Source of the DNA: CAILKP01 sp038231815
Lineage (GTDB): Bacteria > Planctomycetota > Phycisphaerae > Phycisphaerales > UBA1924
Reading direction: 5' to 3'
Assembly (NCBI GenBank): GCA_038231815.1
Contig: JBBRKQ010000008.1
Span: forward strand, 1 to 64,000
Length of the DNA: 64,000 nt
Under the pieces are notes generated by a model. It was given only the letters and a program-made list of their open reading frames with translations. It did no database searches and was not told the DNA's origin. Positions 8,459 through 18,433 of the stretch are shown piece by piece. Each line of letters begins with the position of its first letter. Position 1 is the stretch's first letter. Position numbers and translations under genes: made by a program.

Positions 8459-9886
8459 GTGTCCGACACTCCACTCCAGCCCGATCCGTTGCGAGCCATC
8501 GTGCTTCCCAAAGCCGCCGGGGCTGATCTGCCGCCGTGGGGCAGCGAGACGCGGGAGGCGCGGCTTGGCCGGCTTTCCAAGAAGGCTCGGGCCTTGCCGG
8601 ATGTTCCCGGCGTGTATCTGATGCGGGACTGCGATGGCAGCATTATTTATGTTGGTAAGGCGGCCCGTCTGCCTGATCGGGTGTCCGGCTATTTTGTGCC
8701 CTCTGCGGAGCTTGGTTTTAAGAAGCAGGGGATGCTTGAGGTTGTCCACGACTTTGACACCGTCGAGTGCGAAACCGAGTGGGAGGCCTTGCTGACGGAG
8801 AACCGGCTGGTCAAGGACATTAAGCCTGCGCCGCGGTTTAATGTGCGGCTTAAGGATGACAAGAGCTTCCCGTACCTGATCGTGACTGGGGGTGAGGATT
8901 TTCCGCGGGTGTACGTGTCGCGCGATCCGGCGGACCCGCTGGCCAGGGCTGGTAAGGTGTACGGGCCGTTTACCAATGCTGGTTCGCTGCGCGAGGCGGT
9001 GCAGATCTTGCAGCGCATCTTCAAGTTTCGCACGTGCTCTCTGGACATTGTTGCTGATGATCCTAGAAACAAGCTGTTTCGGCCTTGCATTCTTGCGGCC
9101 ATCAAGCAGTGCACCGCTCCGTGTGCGGCCCAGATCAGTAAAGAGCTGTATGCGGAAGATATTGAGCGGTTTAAGAGGTCCATTGACTCGAAGCGATCTG
9201 TGATGCTGCGGGAAATGAAGGCGGAAATGGCCGCGGCGGCGGGCGCGATGCAGTTTGAGCGTGCCGCAGCGCTGCGCGACCAGATGCAGGCGCTATCACG
9301 GCTGGAGGACCGCGCGACGGTGAGTGATGGGTACCAGCCGGAGACCGAGATTTCGTACATTGATCCGCTGAAGGGCTGCAAGTCGCTGGCCGAGACGCTT
9401 GGGCTGGGTGCACCGGTGCGGTGTATTGAGGCGTTTGACATTGCCCACTTGGCCGGCGGCGAGACTGTTGCCAGCAAGGTGTGCTTTGTTGATGGCCGGC
9501 CGTTTAAGGATGAGTACCGCCGCTTTAAGATTCGCACGGTGACCAATGATGACTACTCGGCGATGCGCGAGGTGATTTCGCGGAGATTTCGCGAAGCGGG
9601 GGTTGGGCATGAGTTGTTTCCGGATGTGATACTGATCGATGGTGGCATTGGCCAATTGGGCGCTGCGATGGAGGCGTTCGCCAGCTTGCCCCATCAGCCG
9701 CCGATGGTGATTTCGCTGGCCAAGCGGGAAGAGATTATCTATGTTCACGGGCGGGCTGAAGGGTTGAAGTTGTCGCGGACGAATGCGGGGCTGCGGATGT
9801 GCCAGGCGATTCGGGATGAAGCGCACAGGTTTGCGCAGGCGTATCACCATCTCTTGCGGAAAAAGAAGACGCTGGGTGAGGAATAG
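8459..9886 (+). CDS. uvrC: UvrC-like excinuclease subunit lacking the C-terminal helix-hairpin-helix region
   Basis: A 475-residue nucleotide-excision-repair endonuclease subunit. Visible in order: the GIY-YIG nuclease domain (P-G-V-Y-L-M-R-D ... I-I-Y-V-G-K-A-A-R-L); four Cys matching the UvrC cluster (F-R-T-C, R-P-C, K-Q-C-x-A-P-C); a UVR motif around residues 230-280; and the RNase H-like second nuclease domain (E-A-F-D-I-A-H-L-A-G-G, V-I-L-I-D-G-G, R-D-E-A-H-R-F-A). The protein stops ~15 residues after the last motif, whereas standard UvrC of about 600 residues continues into tandem helix-hairpin-helix motifs. Translation is taken to begin at GTG 8459. It lies 56 bp after the preceding gene. 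The reduced C-terminus could mean altered damage handling. Confidence 0.85.
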   Translation: MSDTPLQPDPLRAIVLPKAAGADLPPWGSETREARLGRLSKKARALPDVPGVYLMRDCDGSIIYVGKAARLPDRVSGYFVPSAELGFKKQGMLEVVHDFDTVECETEWEALLTENRLVKDIKPAPRFNVRLKDDKSFPYLIVTGGEDFPRVYVSRDPADPLARAGKVYGPFTNAGSLREAVQILQRIFKFRTCSLDIVADDPRNKLFRPCILAAIKQCTAPCAAQISKELYAEDIERFKRSIDSKRSVMLREMKAEMAAAAGAMQFERAAALRDQMQALSRLEDRATVSDGYQPETEISYIDPLKGCKSLAETLGLGAPVRCIEAFDIAHLAGGETVASKVCFVDGRPFKDEYRRFKIRTVTNDDYSAMREVISRRFREAGVGHELFPDVILIDGGIGQLGAAMEAFASLPHQPPMVISLAKREEIIYVHGRAEGLKLSRTNAGLRMCQAIRDEAHRFAQAYHHLLRKKKTLGEE

Positions 9887-9960
9887 TTCGGTCCTGGTGC
9901 CCATGCTCTGCTTGCTCTGGATGAGGGCGCGAGTGTGGTGAGTGCTTGGACTGGGTCATC

Positions 9961-10010
9961 GAACGCGGAGGACGCAGAGGCAACGGAGGGACGCGGAGAA
10001 AGGCAGAGAT
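9961..10010. repeat. Dispersed GCGGAG/GCAGAG-type intergenic repeat
   Basis: The 315-bp gap between uvrC and the next exoprotein gene (9887-10201) holds AACGCGGAGGACGCAGAGG followed by CGGAGGGACGCGGAG. Similar GCAGAG-rich tracts recur at 36867-36910, 37078-37118 (inverted) and 50972-50995 (inverted). No other feature is seen in this gap. The family resembles the ACGCAGAG repeats scattered between genes in several environmental bacteria; the function is unknown. Confidence 0.55.
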
Positions 10011-10201
10011 TTTGTTTTTAGGCAGCTTTCATTTGGCTCAATCTCGTGGCCGGCGGGGTGCTTAACGAGGTGTCGTTTGTGTTTGCCCGCGCTGCGCCGT
10101 TGCCTTTGCATCGGTTTTATTCCGAGCCTCAGAGCCAAATCACAAAGTCCGAAGCAGCGACAATTGAAACGAAGCCGCACTTAGTCGGTACACTTGGCAT
10201 C

Positions 10202-13200
10202 ATGCGCTATCGCTTTCCTCTTGTTGTCTTGCTGGTGTTCGCCGGTGCTCCGCTTGTGGCCAGTGGCGTGTTGTTCGGGCAGGCGGCCTTGCCCCAAGAT
10301 GCGGCCAGCGGTCTGCAGCAGGGGGTAACGTTTCGGGTATTTCAGGTTGAGGGAGCGCTCAAAGCCATTCCCTTGATGGCGGAGAACCAGACTCCCAACT
10401 TAGATGAGCTTCGCCCCACGATTGACTTCAAAGTTGATGCTTTTCCCAAGATTCCATCGCCCATTGTGGCCCATGTCAAGGCAATGCTTCGCATCACTGC
10501 GGGTGGTGACTATGTCTTCCGCCTGACCAGTGACGATGGTTCACGATTGATGCTGGATGGTAATCGAGTGGTGGACCATGACGGCCGGCACGGGGTGACC
10601 GCGATGGAGGGCACGACCGTGCATCTGGACCCAGGCGACCACCCGTTGTTTGTTGAGTACTTTGATGCTGGTGGTGGCAAGCGGCTGCTGCTGGAGTGGA
10701 AACCATTTCATGCGGATGGTTTTTCGGTGATCCCTGAAAAGAATCTTTTAACGGAGATCGACAATGCGCGGGTCACAGCGCCCGGGGCCAAGGCGCTGCG
10801 GGATGAGCGGCGAGCGGGCGACGGTAAACCGGTTGCGGGTGTGCATCCTGGGTACACGCTCACGCACATCGCTCCGCACCGGGATGAGGCCGGCGTGGAA
10901 ACCGAGTTTGTTCCGATGATCGGCGCGATGACGATGATGGGAGATGGCAGACTGATTGTTGGTACGTTTAATCCGCTGCAGCGGACTGATACTGAGCTAG
11001 TCGATATCGAGAGTAAGAAGCCCGACCGGCTCTGGGCCATCACGGGTGCATTGGGTGACCCGGAAAAAATGACCGTAAAGCCAGTGGCCGATGGGTTGTA
11101 CGAGCCGCTGGGCCTGTGCGCTGTGGGTGATGTGCTGTACGTCTCGCACCGGCGAGCGATCACCAGACTCATCGACAAAGACCACGATGGTTTCTTTGAA
11201 ACGCACGAGGATGTGGGCTCTGGCTGGGAGGCGTGGAATTACCACCAGTTCGCCTTTGGCCTGCTGCACCGTGACAACAAGCTGTACGCCACGCTTTCAA
11301 CGGCCATGGCCCCACCCGCATGGAAGGGCATGAACGACAATTCTGCCCCGAACGGCCCGATGCGCGGCAGCGTGATTGAAGTGGATTTGTCCAGCAACAA
11401 CGTCAGTGTGGTGGCCGCGGGTGTGCGCACGCCAAATGGCATCGGCTTTGGGCCGGAGGGCTCGATGTTTTACTGTGACAATCAAGGCACGTGGATGCCG
11501 AGCAACCATATGGGTGAGATTGTGCCCGGCCACTTCTTTGGCCATTACAACAACACCAACATCGTGCCGCAGCTTGAGAAGCGTTTCCCAACTGGCGGCA
11601 TCGCCAGCATCTGGGCGGACAGGCTTCGCTCCCCAGCCGCACTTGATCTGGTTCACAATGACTTTTCTAACTCGCCCACGCAGCCGGTGCTGATTGAGAG
11701 TGGGCCGTATGCCGGGCAGATGCTTATTGGTGAGCTGACGGCTGGCGGCGTGCGCAGGGCGTTTCTTGAGAAGATCAACGGCCAGTGGCAGGGGGCAGCG
11801 TTCCAGTTCAGTCAGGGTTTTAGCGTGGGCATCAATCGTGTGGCGTGGGCTCCGGGTGGAACGCTCATTGTCGGCGGCATCGGCGCTATGGGAAACTGGA
11901 ACTGGAAGGGAACCAAGGCCGGGATAGATCGGCTGACGCCATCGGGGAACACCTGCTTTGAGATGTTCGCCATTCGCGCGCGGCACGATGGTTTTGAGGT
12001 GCAGTTTACCAAGCCGGTGGCCGTGAGCTGGCTGGCTGATGCCGCCCACTACACCATGAAGCAGTGGCGTTACAAGCCCACCGTGGTGTACGGCGGGCCG
12101 AAGGTTGATGAGGAACCACTTGTGGTGCGCGAGGCAACTCCGAGTGCTGATGGACTATCGGTGGTGCTGAAAGTTGATGGCCTTAAATCTGGACGGACAG
12201 TTTCGCTGCGGACTGATCCGGTGAGCGCTGCGGGTGAGCAAATTTGGAGCACCACGGCGTATTACACGCTTAATTACATTCCCACTGCAAGTGAGCCGAG
12301 TTCCGGCGGGGCGGAGCCCAAACTCTTAGGCCAGCCGCTGAAGGTGGATGCGTTGGGTGTGGGCATACAGCCCCCGGCCAATGCCGCTGTGCTAATCGGG
12401 CGCTCTGCCCAGGCGGCGTTTACCACACCCGCTGATGAAAAGAAGCGGCCGAGTGAGAAGCGAACCCAGGCCGAGCTTTTGGCCCAGCCCGAGTATGCGG
12501 AGGTGGGGAACGGTGATCTGACCTCGCGCACGGCGTTTGGAGACTGCCGCCTGCATGTTGAGTGGTACTGCCCGCCCGGTGGCGAGGGGCAGAAGGCGGG
12601 TAACAGTGGCGTGTACCTGCAGAATCTGTATGAGGTGCAGGTACTTGGCACGCTGCCGGGCGACCGAAAACTGCAGCCTAACGAGGCGGCATCGATCTAC
12701 AACGTCAAGCCGCCAGACAGTAATGCCTCGACCGGACCGGGCACGTGGCAGGCCTATGACCTGTTCTTTGTTGCGCCGCGATTTGAAGCCGGTAAGAAGG
12801 TGGCCAGTGCTCGCTTGACGGCGTATTGGAACGGCATATTGGTGCACAATGATGTGACTATTGATGGGCCGACTGGCGGTGCGGCCAAGGGTGGTGAGTC
12901 CGGCATACTTGCGGATGTGGCCAACCGGAGTTTCAGTCAAGCTACGGGCCCGGGAATGCAGATCGGCCCGGTTCGCTTGCAGGATCATGAGACGGATGCT
13001 GCCGGACCCGTGCGTTATCGCAATATGTGGGTTGCTTCGCTTGGGCAGTTGGCCTCCGCACCGGGGCCGTGGGTGAGGCTCTCGGATGCTCCGGCTTTGG
13101 ATGGTGACTGGGTGGTGCGCGGTGGTAAGGCGACCTTTGCGGTTGAACCGGCCGCCGCGGGGAGCCCGGCGGTGATTGTGGGAAGCTCAGTTACCAAGTC

Positions 13201-13663
13201 GCCAAACAGTTTCCTGGTCAGCAAAGGGGTGTACGGTGATTTTGAGCTGATTCTTGATGCAAAGCAGGACACTGCGCTCAACTCGGGGATTCAGGTTCGC
13301 AGTCATGTTGACGGCGGGATTGACAATCGCGGCGGCAAGCTCATCGGGTATCAAGTTGAGCTTGATCCTTCGGATCGGGCGTATTCAGCGGGAATCTACG
13401 ATGAGGCTCGGCGGGGCTGGTTGTATCCGCTGGTTGATAACCCGGCAGCCCGCAGCGCGTTTAAGCCGGGCGAGTGGAACACGGTTCGCATCGTGGCCAC
13501 CGGGCCGCTGATTCGCACGTGGATCAACGGCGTTCCGGCGGCGGATATCTTTGATGCCACCGATGCGGCGGGGCACATCGCCCTGCAGGTACACGATGTT
13601 GGCGACCGCGCCGATGTACTTCGGGCTCAGTTTCGCAACGTGCGGATACGGGAGTTGAAATAG
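10202..13663 (+). CDS. Large secreted protein: PA14 + propeller-type dehydrogenase-like region + two 3-keto-disaccharide hydrolase (DUF1080-type) domains
   Basis: A 1153-residue exported protein. The ATG at 10202 begins a signal peptide (M-R-Y-R-F-P-L-V-V-L-L-V-F-A-G-A); the open frame from 10046 is not used. Residues ~40-180 form a PA14-type carbohydrate-binding domain (D-Y-V-F-R-L-T-S-D-D-G-S-R-L, V-D-H-D-G-R-H-G). Residues ~210-700 resemble the PVC-type membrane-bound dehydrogenase/propeller region (G-D-G-R-L-I-V-G-T-F, T-P-N-G-I-G-F-G-P-E-G, P-G-H-F-F-G-H). Two C-terminal jelly-roll domains match the KDH/DUF1080 family (G-N-S-G-V-Y-L-Q; L-N-S-G-I-Q-V-R-S). No haem-binding C-x-x-C-H is present. 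A role in extracellular sugar turnover is inferred from the domains. Confidence 0.75.
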   Translation: MRYRFPLVVLLVFAGAPLVASGVLFGQAALPQDAASGLQQGVTFRVFQVEGALKAIPLMAENQTPNLDELRPTIDFKVDAFPKIPSPIVAHVKAMLRITAGGDYVFRLTSDDGSRLMLDGNRVVDHDGRHGVTAMEGTTVHLDPGDHPLFVEYFDAGGGKRLLLEWKPFHADGFSVIPEKNLLTEIDNARVTAPGAKALRDERRAGDGKPVAGVHPGYTLTHIAPHRDEAGVETEFVPMIGAMTMMGDGRLIVGTFNPLQRTDTELVDIESKKPDRLWAITGALGDPEKMTVKPVADGLYEPLGLCAVGDVLYVSHRRAITRLIDKDHDGFFETHEDVGSGWEAWNYHQFAFGLLHRDNKLYATLSTAMAPPAWKGMNDNSAPNGPMRGSVIEVDLSSNNVSVVAAGVRTPNGIGFGPEGSMFYCDNQGTWMPSNHMGEIVPGHFFGHYNNTNIVPQLEKRFPTGGIASIWADRLRSPAALDLVHNDFSNSPTQPVLIESGPYAGQMLIGELTAGGVRRAFLEKINGQWQGAAFQFSQGFSVGINRVAWAPGGTLIVGGIGAMGNWNWKGTKAGIDRLTPSGNTCFEMFAIRARHDGFEVQFTKPVAVSWLADAAHYTMKQWRYKPTVVYGGPKVDEEPLVVREATPSADGLSVVLKVDGLKSGRTVSLRTDPVSAAGEQIWSTTAYYTLNYIPTASEPSSGGAEPKLLGQPLKVDALGVGIQPPANAAVLIGRSAQAAFTTPADEKKRPSEKRTQAELLAQPEYAEVGNGDLTSRTAFGDCRLHVEWYCPPGGEGQKAGNSGVYLQNLYEVQVLGTLPGDRKLQPNEAASIYNVKPPDSNASTGPGTWQAYDLFFVAPRFEAGKKVASARLTAYWNGILVHNDVTIDGPTGGAAKGGESGILADVANRSFSQATGPGMQIGPVRLQDHETDAAGPVRYRNMWVASLGQLASAPGPWVRLSDAPALDGDWVVRGGKATFAVEPAAAGSPAVIVGSSVTKSPNSFLVSKGVYGDFELILDAKQDTALNSGIQVRSHVDGGIDNRGGKLIGYQVELDPSDRAYSAGIYDEARRGWLYPLVDNPAARSAFKPGEWNTVRIVATGPLIRTWINGVPAADIFDATDAAGHIALQVHDVGDRADVLRAQFRNVRIRELK

Positions 13664-13817
13664 GCCAAGCGTGGCTGGCCCAGGTTGACTGCCATTGATG
13701 AATAGAGCGGCGATTTGATCTCTGGTCGCAAATGAAAACGCTTACATCGCACCGCTCCCGACAGTGCGGTGGCGCTGCGGCAACTTTGTGCGCGTTTGTA
13801 CGCAAATTCTAGAAGAT

Positions 13818-13847
13818 TTGCTGCACGCTGGCGTGCCGTGTTGTAAT
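13818..13847 (+). promoter_or_regulatory. Candidate promoter of gltB giving an almost leaderless transcript
   Basis: TTGCTG (13818-13823), an 18-bp spacer and TGTAAT (13842-13847) match a sigma-70 promoter with one mismatch in the -10 box. The expected start of transcription (about 13854) is only a few bases before the ATG at 13858/13861, and no Shine-Dalgarno sequence is present. Prediction only. Confidence 0.35.
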
Positions 13848-13857
13848 CTAAAAGCCC

Positions 13858-16800
13858 ATGATGTCTCACCCAGCGCCCGCCGGTGGTTTGTATGACCCGT
13901 CCTTTGAGCACGATGGGTGCGGCGTTGGGTTCGTTGCGGATGTTCACGGCAGGGCCACGGCAGAGATTGTCCGTCTCGGCCTTCAGGGTGCCATCAATCT
14001 TTCCCACCGTGGTGCGGTGAGCGCTGACGGCCTGACCAGCGATGGCGCTGGCGTGCTGACGCAGGTGCCGCGGAAGTTGCTGGCAAGGGAGCTTGCCGCG
14101 GCGGGATTTAAGATTGCTGAAGCCGATGTGGCTGTGGGCATGATTTTCTTTCCGAAGTCTCACAGCCCTGCGCGCCAGCGTGGGGTGGAAATTGTTGAGG
14201 AGGAGATTCGCCGGGCGAACATTCCGCTGCTGATGTGGCGCGATGTGCCGGTTGACAATGCAGCTCTGGGCGAGCAGGCCCGGGCCACCGAGCCCATCGT
14301 CCGGCAGGTGCTGATGAAGCGTTTGCCGGGGATGAGCGATGATGAGTTTGAGCGGGCGATGTATCTGTGTCGCCGGCGTATCCAGAAGCGTGTGGCCTTG
14401 GCGGGGTGTGATCCGTTCTATTTGTGCAGCTTTAGCTCTCGCACCATCGTGTACAAGGGGCTTATTGCCACGCACCTGCTCAGTACGTATTTCCCGGATC
14501 TGGCCGACCCTGACTATCGCAGCGCGATCTGCGTGTTTCACCAGCGATTCAGCACCAACACGTTCCCGACTTGGTTTCTCGCCCAGCCGTTTCGCATGAT
14601 CGCCCACAACGGTGAGTTTAACACGCTGCGAGGCAACATCAATTGGCTTCGGGCACGCCAGGCCACCATGCAAAGCGAGGTCTTTGGTGAGGCGTTGGCG
14701 GATTTGGTTCCCGTGGTCAATGCCAATGACAGTGACTCGGCCACGTTTGATCGCGTCTTTGAACTGCTGGTGATGTGCGGGCGTGACCCGCTTCGCGTGC
14801 TGACGATGATGGTGCCCGAGGCCCACCAGAGCGTTGTGGACTTGGTGCCCGCTGTGCAGGCCATGCACGAGTATCACTCAACACTGATGGAGCCATGGGA
14901 CGGCCCGGCGGCGCTGATTTTTAGCGATGGCCGCATCGCCGCGGCGGCGCTGGACCGCAACGGCCTCCGCCCGCTGCGGTATTGGATTACCAGCGACGGG
15001 CTTGTGATCGCGGCGTCGGAGGCGGGCATTATTCCGGTGGCGGATGAAAAAATTATCGAGAAGGGCAAGCTGGCTCCCGGTGGAATTTTTGCCGTTGACA
15101 CGGCCACAGGGCGGGTGCTGCACAATGGTGAGGTAAAAACAACGCTGGCACGCTCGGCCCCGTTTGAGCAGTGGCTGGAGAGCCGGCGTGTGGTGGTTGA
15201 TCGTGATGAGCTGAGTACTTCACTAGCGCCGGTGGAGCCGGTGGCAGAAAGCCCCGAGGCTATGGTCAGGCTTCAGCGCATCTTTGGCTATGGCACTGAG
15301 GACATCGACCGGATCATCGGCCCGCTGGTTGATGGGGGTAAAGCGCCGGTTGGATCGATGGGTGATGACACGCCCATCGCGGTGTTGTCAGACAAGCCGC
15401 AGCCGCTGTACCGCTATTTCAAGCAGCGATTTGCGCAGGTGACCAACCCGCCGATTGACTCACTTCGCGAAGAGACAGTGATGTCGATTCAGACCGCCGT
15501 TGGCCATCGCGGCAACTTGCTGGCCGATGGTCCGGCAGCGCCGCACCTGATTCGCTTTCCATCGCCACTGCTTTCTGACCATGAACTGCGCTGGCTGAAG
15601 CAGCGTGAGCCGGAGGGGTTCCTGAGTCGTGAACTGCCCGCGGTATTTGCCGTGGCCGATGGCCCTGAAGGCTTAGAGCCGGCCCTGCGCCGAATTTGTA
15701 TTGCTGCTGAGGCCGCTGTTGATGATGGCGCGTGCTTGGTGATTCTATCTGATGCCCATGTGGGCCCTGAGATGGCGCCAATCCCGATGCTGCTGGCGGT
15801 CTCGGCGGTGCAGCAGCACCTTATCCGGCGCGGCAAGCGGCTTTTGGCATCAATCTTGGTTGACACGTGCGAAGCGCGTGAGGACCATCAGTTCGCGTGC
15901 TTGCTGGGATTTGGTGCGACGATGATTCACCCGCGGCTGGCCTTCGCCTCAGTGGCGGGTATGTACACGGAGGAGGGTCTGCGCGAGGAAGCACTGCGGC
16001 ACTATAAAACCGGCATTGAGAAGGGCATTCTCAAAATCATGGCCAAGATGGGTATCGCGGTGCTGCACAGCTACCGCGGCGCGCAGTTGTTTGAAGCCAT
16101 CGGTGTGGCCAAAGGGGTGATAGACGAGTTCTTCGAGGGCACACCGTCGCGGCTTGGCGGGGTTGAGCTTCGGGATATTGCTGCCGATCAGTTGCGATTT
16201 CATGCGCAGGCGTTTGCGCCTGAGGCGGGCCTGCCCGACCGTGGCATCTATCGCTTCCGCAAAAACGGTGAGCATCACACCAACAGCCCGGCGGTGTTCA
16301 CGGCGCTGCACAAGGCGGTGCGCACGGGCTCGCCCGAAGCGTTTGGAGAATACTCAAAGCAGGCCGATGCTGCGCCGGTATCCCGCATCCGCGACTTGCT
16401 GCGATGGAAGCCTTTGGGTCCGGCAATCCCGCTGGATCAGGTTGAACCGGCCGAGGATATTGCCCGGCGATTCACCACCCAGGCCATGAGCCACGGCTCG
16501 ATCTCGCGTGAAGCGCACGAAGCCGTCGCTGTCGCGATAAACCGCATCGGCGCTCGCAGCAACTCCGGTGAAGGTGGTGAAGCCCCATCGCGTTTTGACA
16601 AATATAATGATGTCACGCTGCCGCAGCTCTTTGGCAAGTGGCAGCCGGTCGCGGGTGATTGGGGCAACAGCGCGATCAAGCAGGTGTCCACCGGTCGCTT
16701 CGGCGTCACGCCGCTGTATCTTGTTTCGGCCGTGGAGCTTGAAATAAAAATGGCCCAGGGAGCCAAGCCCGGTGAGGGCGGGCAGATTCCCGGCATGAAG

Positions 16801-18429
16801 GTTTCCGCCGAGATCGCATCCTTGCGACGGGCGCTGCCGGGTACAACGCTCATTTCTCCGCCGCCGCACCATGACATTTATTCGATCGAGGACCTCGCCC
16901 AGCTCATCTACGACTTAAAGCGTGTCAGCAGGCTGGCCCGCATCACCGTCAAGCTTGTCTCGACGTGTGGCGTGGGCACCATCGCCGCGGGCGTGGCCAA
17001 GGCTTATGCCGATGCCATCCAAATCTCCGGCCATGATGGCGGCACGGGTGCTGCGCCGCTCTCATCGATCAAACACTCGGGCTTGCCGTGGGAGCTTGGC
17101 CTGGCCGAGACTCAGCAAACTCTGGTGCGCAGCGGGCTTCGGGGGCGGGTGCGGCTGCGGGTTGATGGCGGCCTTCGCACCGGCCGTGATGTGATGTTCG
17201 CGGCGCTGCTTGGTGCGGAGGAATATGGCTTTGGCACCAGTGTGCTGGTGGCGGCCGGGTGCGTGATGGCCCGCCAGTGCCACTCCAACACCTGTCCGGT
17301 GGGCATTGCCACCCAGCGAGAGGACCTGCGGGCGAAGTTTCCGGGGCAGCCTGAGCACATCATCGCGTTTGTCATGTACATAGCCCAAGAAGTGCGCATG
17401 ATTTTGGCAGAACTTGGCGCACGCACGCTCGATGAGGTCATCGGGCGGGCTGATTTGCTTGAGGAGCGGACGGATTTGGTGCTGCCCAAGGTGCAGAAGC
17501 TTGACCTTCGGGGTTTGCTGATCACCAGCGAAGCGTGTGACATCAAGGGCACCACGCCCCGGCGGCAGACGACCCAGCGAAACCTGCGACCTGAAGCCCA
17601 CATGCCGCTGGATGAGCGGATCTTGGCCGATGTCTGGCCCACCGTCGCGGCGGGTGGGCGCATCAGCCTCAGCTACGCCATCAACAACCGGCATCGCACG
17701 GTTGGCGCACGGCTGGCCGGCGAAATCGCTCGCGCCGATGGTGAGGCTGGCTTGACCGAAGGTACAGTCAAGCTGCACTTCGCCGGCGTTGCCGGGCAGA
17801 GCTTTGGTGCGTTCTGCACGCGGGGCATGCACCTGACGCTTCGGGGTGATGCGCAGGACTATTTGGGCAAGAGCATGCACGGTGGCACGATCATCGTTAC
17901 GCAGCCGCCCGGGTGTTCGCTGCTGTCGCACACCGCCACGCTGGCGGGGAACACAAGTCTTTACGGCGCTACTGGCGGTGAGGTGTTTATTGCCGGGCGA
18001 GTTGGTGAGCGATTTGCGGTGCGAAACTCTGGCGCTACTGCCGTTGTAGAAGGGTGTGGCGATCATGGTTGTGAGTACATGACGGCCGGTGTTGCCGTGG
18101 TCCTGGGCGTTTTTGGTCGTAACTTTGGTGCGGGTATGTCGGGCGGGGCCGCGTTTGTGCTTGATTTGCACGGCCAGTTGCCCCAACTTATTAACGGTGA
18201 CATGGTCAGGATGTCACGCTTGACCAGTGATCCGACCGATGCCGCGACTGAGTTACGCCTTCGAAAGCTGATCGAGCGGCACACCGAGCTGACGGGCAGC
18301 CCGCGCGGCCGCGACCTGCTGGACAATTGGGCGGAAGTGCTGCCTCAGTTCTGGCACATCACGCCCAAGGCCAGTCCATCGGTGGTCGTTGTTCCCGCGG
18401 CCACGCCGGCTGTGGGGGCAGTGCCGTGA
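13858..18429 (+). CDS. gltB: Glutamate synthase (GOGAT) large subunit
   Basis: A 1523-residue, full-length large subunit that transfers the amide nitrogen of glutamine to 2-oxoglutarate. The N-terminal class II amidotransferase domain has its nucleophile Cys in F-E-H-D-G-C-G-V-G-F (about residue 21), so a short propeptide must be removed. Further motifs are H-N-G-E-F-N-T-L-R-G-N, the FMN-binding synthase domain (S-G-H-D-G-G-T-G-A-A-P), the [3Fe-4S] cysteines in C-V-M-A-R-Q-C-H-S-N-T-C-P-V-G, and the C-terminal beta-helix GXGXG-type domain. ATG 13858 and ATG 13861 are equally possible. The small subunit gene gltD is not within the window, so it is either unlinked or replaced by ferredoxin reduction. 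Confidence 0.97.
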   Translation: MMSHPAPAGGLYDPSFEHDGCGVGFVADVHGRATAEIVRLGLQGAINLSHRGAVSADGLTSDGAGVLTQVPRKLLARELAAAGFKIAEADVAVGMIFFPKSHSPARQRGVEIVEEEIRRANIPLLMWRDVPVDNAALGEQARATEPIVRQVLMKRLPGMSDDEFERAMYLCRRRIQKRVALAGCDPFYLCSFSSRTIVYKGLIATHLLSTYFPDLADPDYRSAICVFHQRFSTNTFPTWFLAQPFRMIAHNGEFNTLRGNINWLRARQATMQSEVFGEALADLVPVVNANDSDSATFDRVFELLVMCGRDPLRVLTMMVPEAHQSVVDLVPAVQAMHEYHSTLMEPWDGPAALIFSDGRIAAAALDRNGLRPLRYWITSDGLVIAASEAGIIPVADEKIIEKGKLAPGGIFAVDTATGRVLHNGEVKTTLARSAPFEQWLESRRVVVDRDELSTSLAPVEPVAESPEAMVRLQRIFGYGTEDIDRIIGPLVDGGKAPVGSMGDDTPIAVLSDKPQPLYRYFKQRFAQVTNPPIDSLREETVMSIQTAVGHRGNLLADGPAAPHLIRFPSPLLSDHELRWLKQREPEGFLSRELPAVFAVADGPEGLEPALRRICIAAEAAVDDGACLVILSDAHVGPEMAPIPMLLAVSAVQQHLIRRGKRLLASILVDTCEAREDHQFACLLGFGATMIHPRLAFASVAGMYTEEGLREEALRHYKTGIEKGILKIMAKMGIAVLHSYRGAQLFEAIGVAKGVIDEFFEGTPSRLGGVELRDIAADQLRFHAQAFAPEAGLPDRGIYRFRKNGEHHTNSPAVFTALHKAVRTGSPEAFGEYSKQADAAPVSRIRDLLRWKPLGPAIPLDQVEPAEDIARRFTTQAMSHGSISREAHEAVAVAINRIGARSNSGEGGEAPSRFDKYNDVTLPQLFGKWQPVAGDWGNSAIKQVSTGRFGVTPLYLVSAVELEIKMAQGAKPGEGGQIPGMKVSAEIASLRRALPGTTLISPPPHHDIYSIEDLAQLIYDLKRVSRLARITVKLVSTCGVGTIAAGVAKAYADAIQISGHDGGTGAAPLSSIKHSGLPWELGLAETQQTLVRSGLRGRVRLRVDGGLRTGRDVMFAALLGAEEYGFGTSVLVAAGCVMARQCHSNTCPVGIATQREDLRAKFPGQPEHIIAFVMYIAQEVRMILAELGARTLDEVIGRADLLEERTDLVLPKVQKLDLRGLLITSEACDIKGTTPRRQTTQRNLRPEAHMPLDERILADVWPTVAAGGRISLSYAINNRHRTVGARLAGEIARADGEAGLTEGTVKLHFAGVAGQSFGAFCTRGMHLTLRGDAQDYLGKSMHGGTIIVTQPPGCSLLSHTATLAGNTSLYGATGGEVFIAGRVGERFAVRNSGATAVVEGCGDHGCEYMTAGVAVVLGVFGRNFGAGMSGGAAFVLDLHGQLPQLINGDMVRMSRLTSDPTDAATELRLRKLIERHTELTGSPRGRDLLDNWAEVLPQFWHITPKASPSVVVVPAATPAVGAVP

Positions 18430-18433
18430 GGCT

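Noticed and set aside
13627..14877. 416-codon minus-strand open frame opposite gltB.
   Set aside because: It runs antisense to a fully conserved enzyme and has shadow-type composition.
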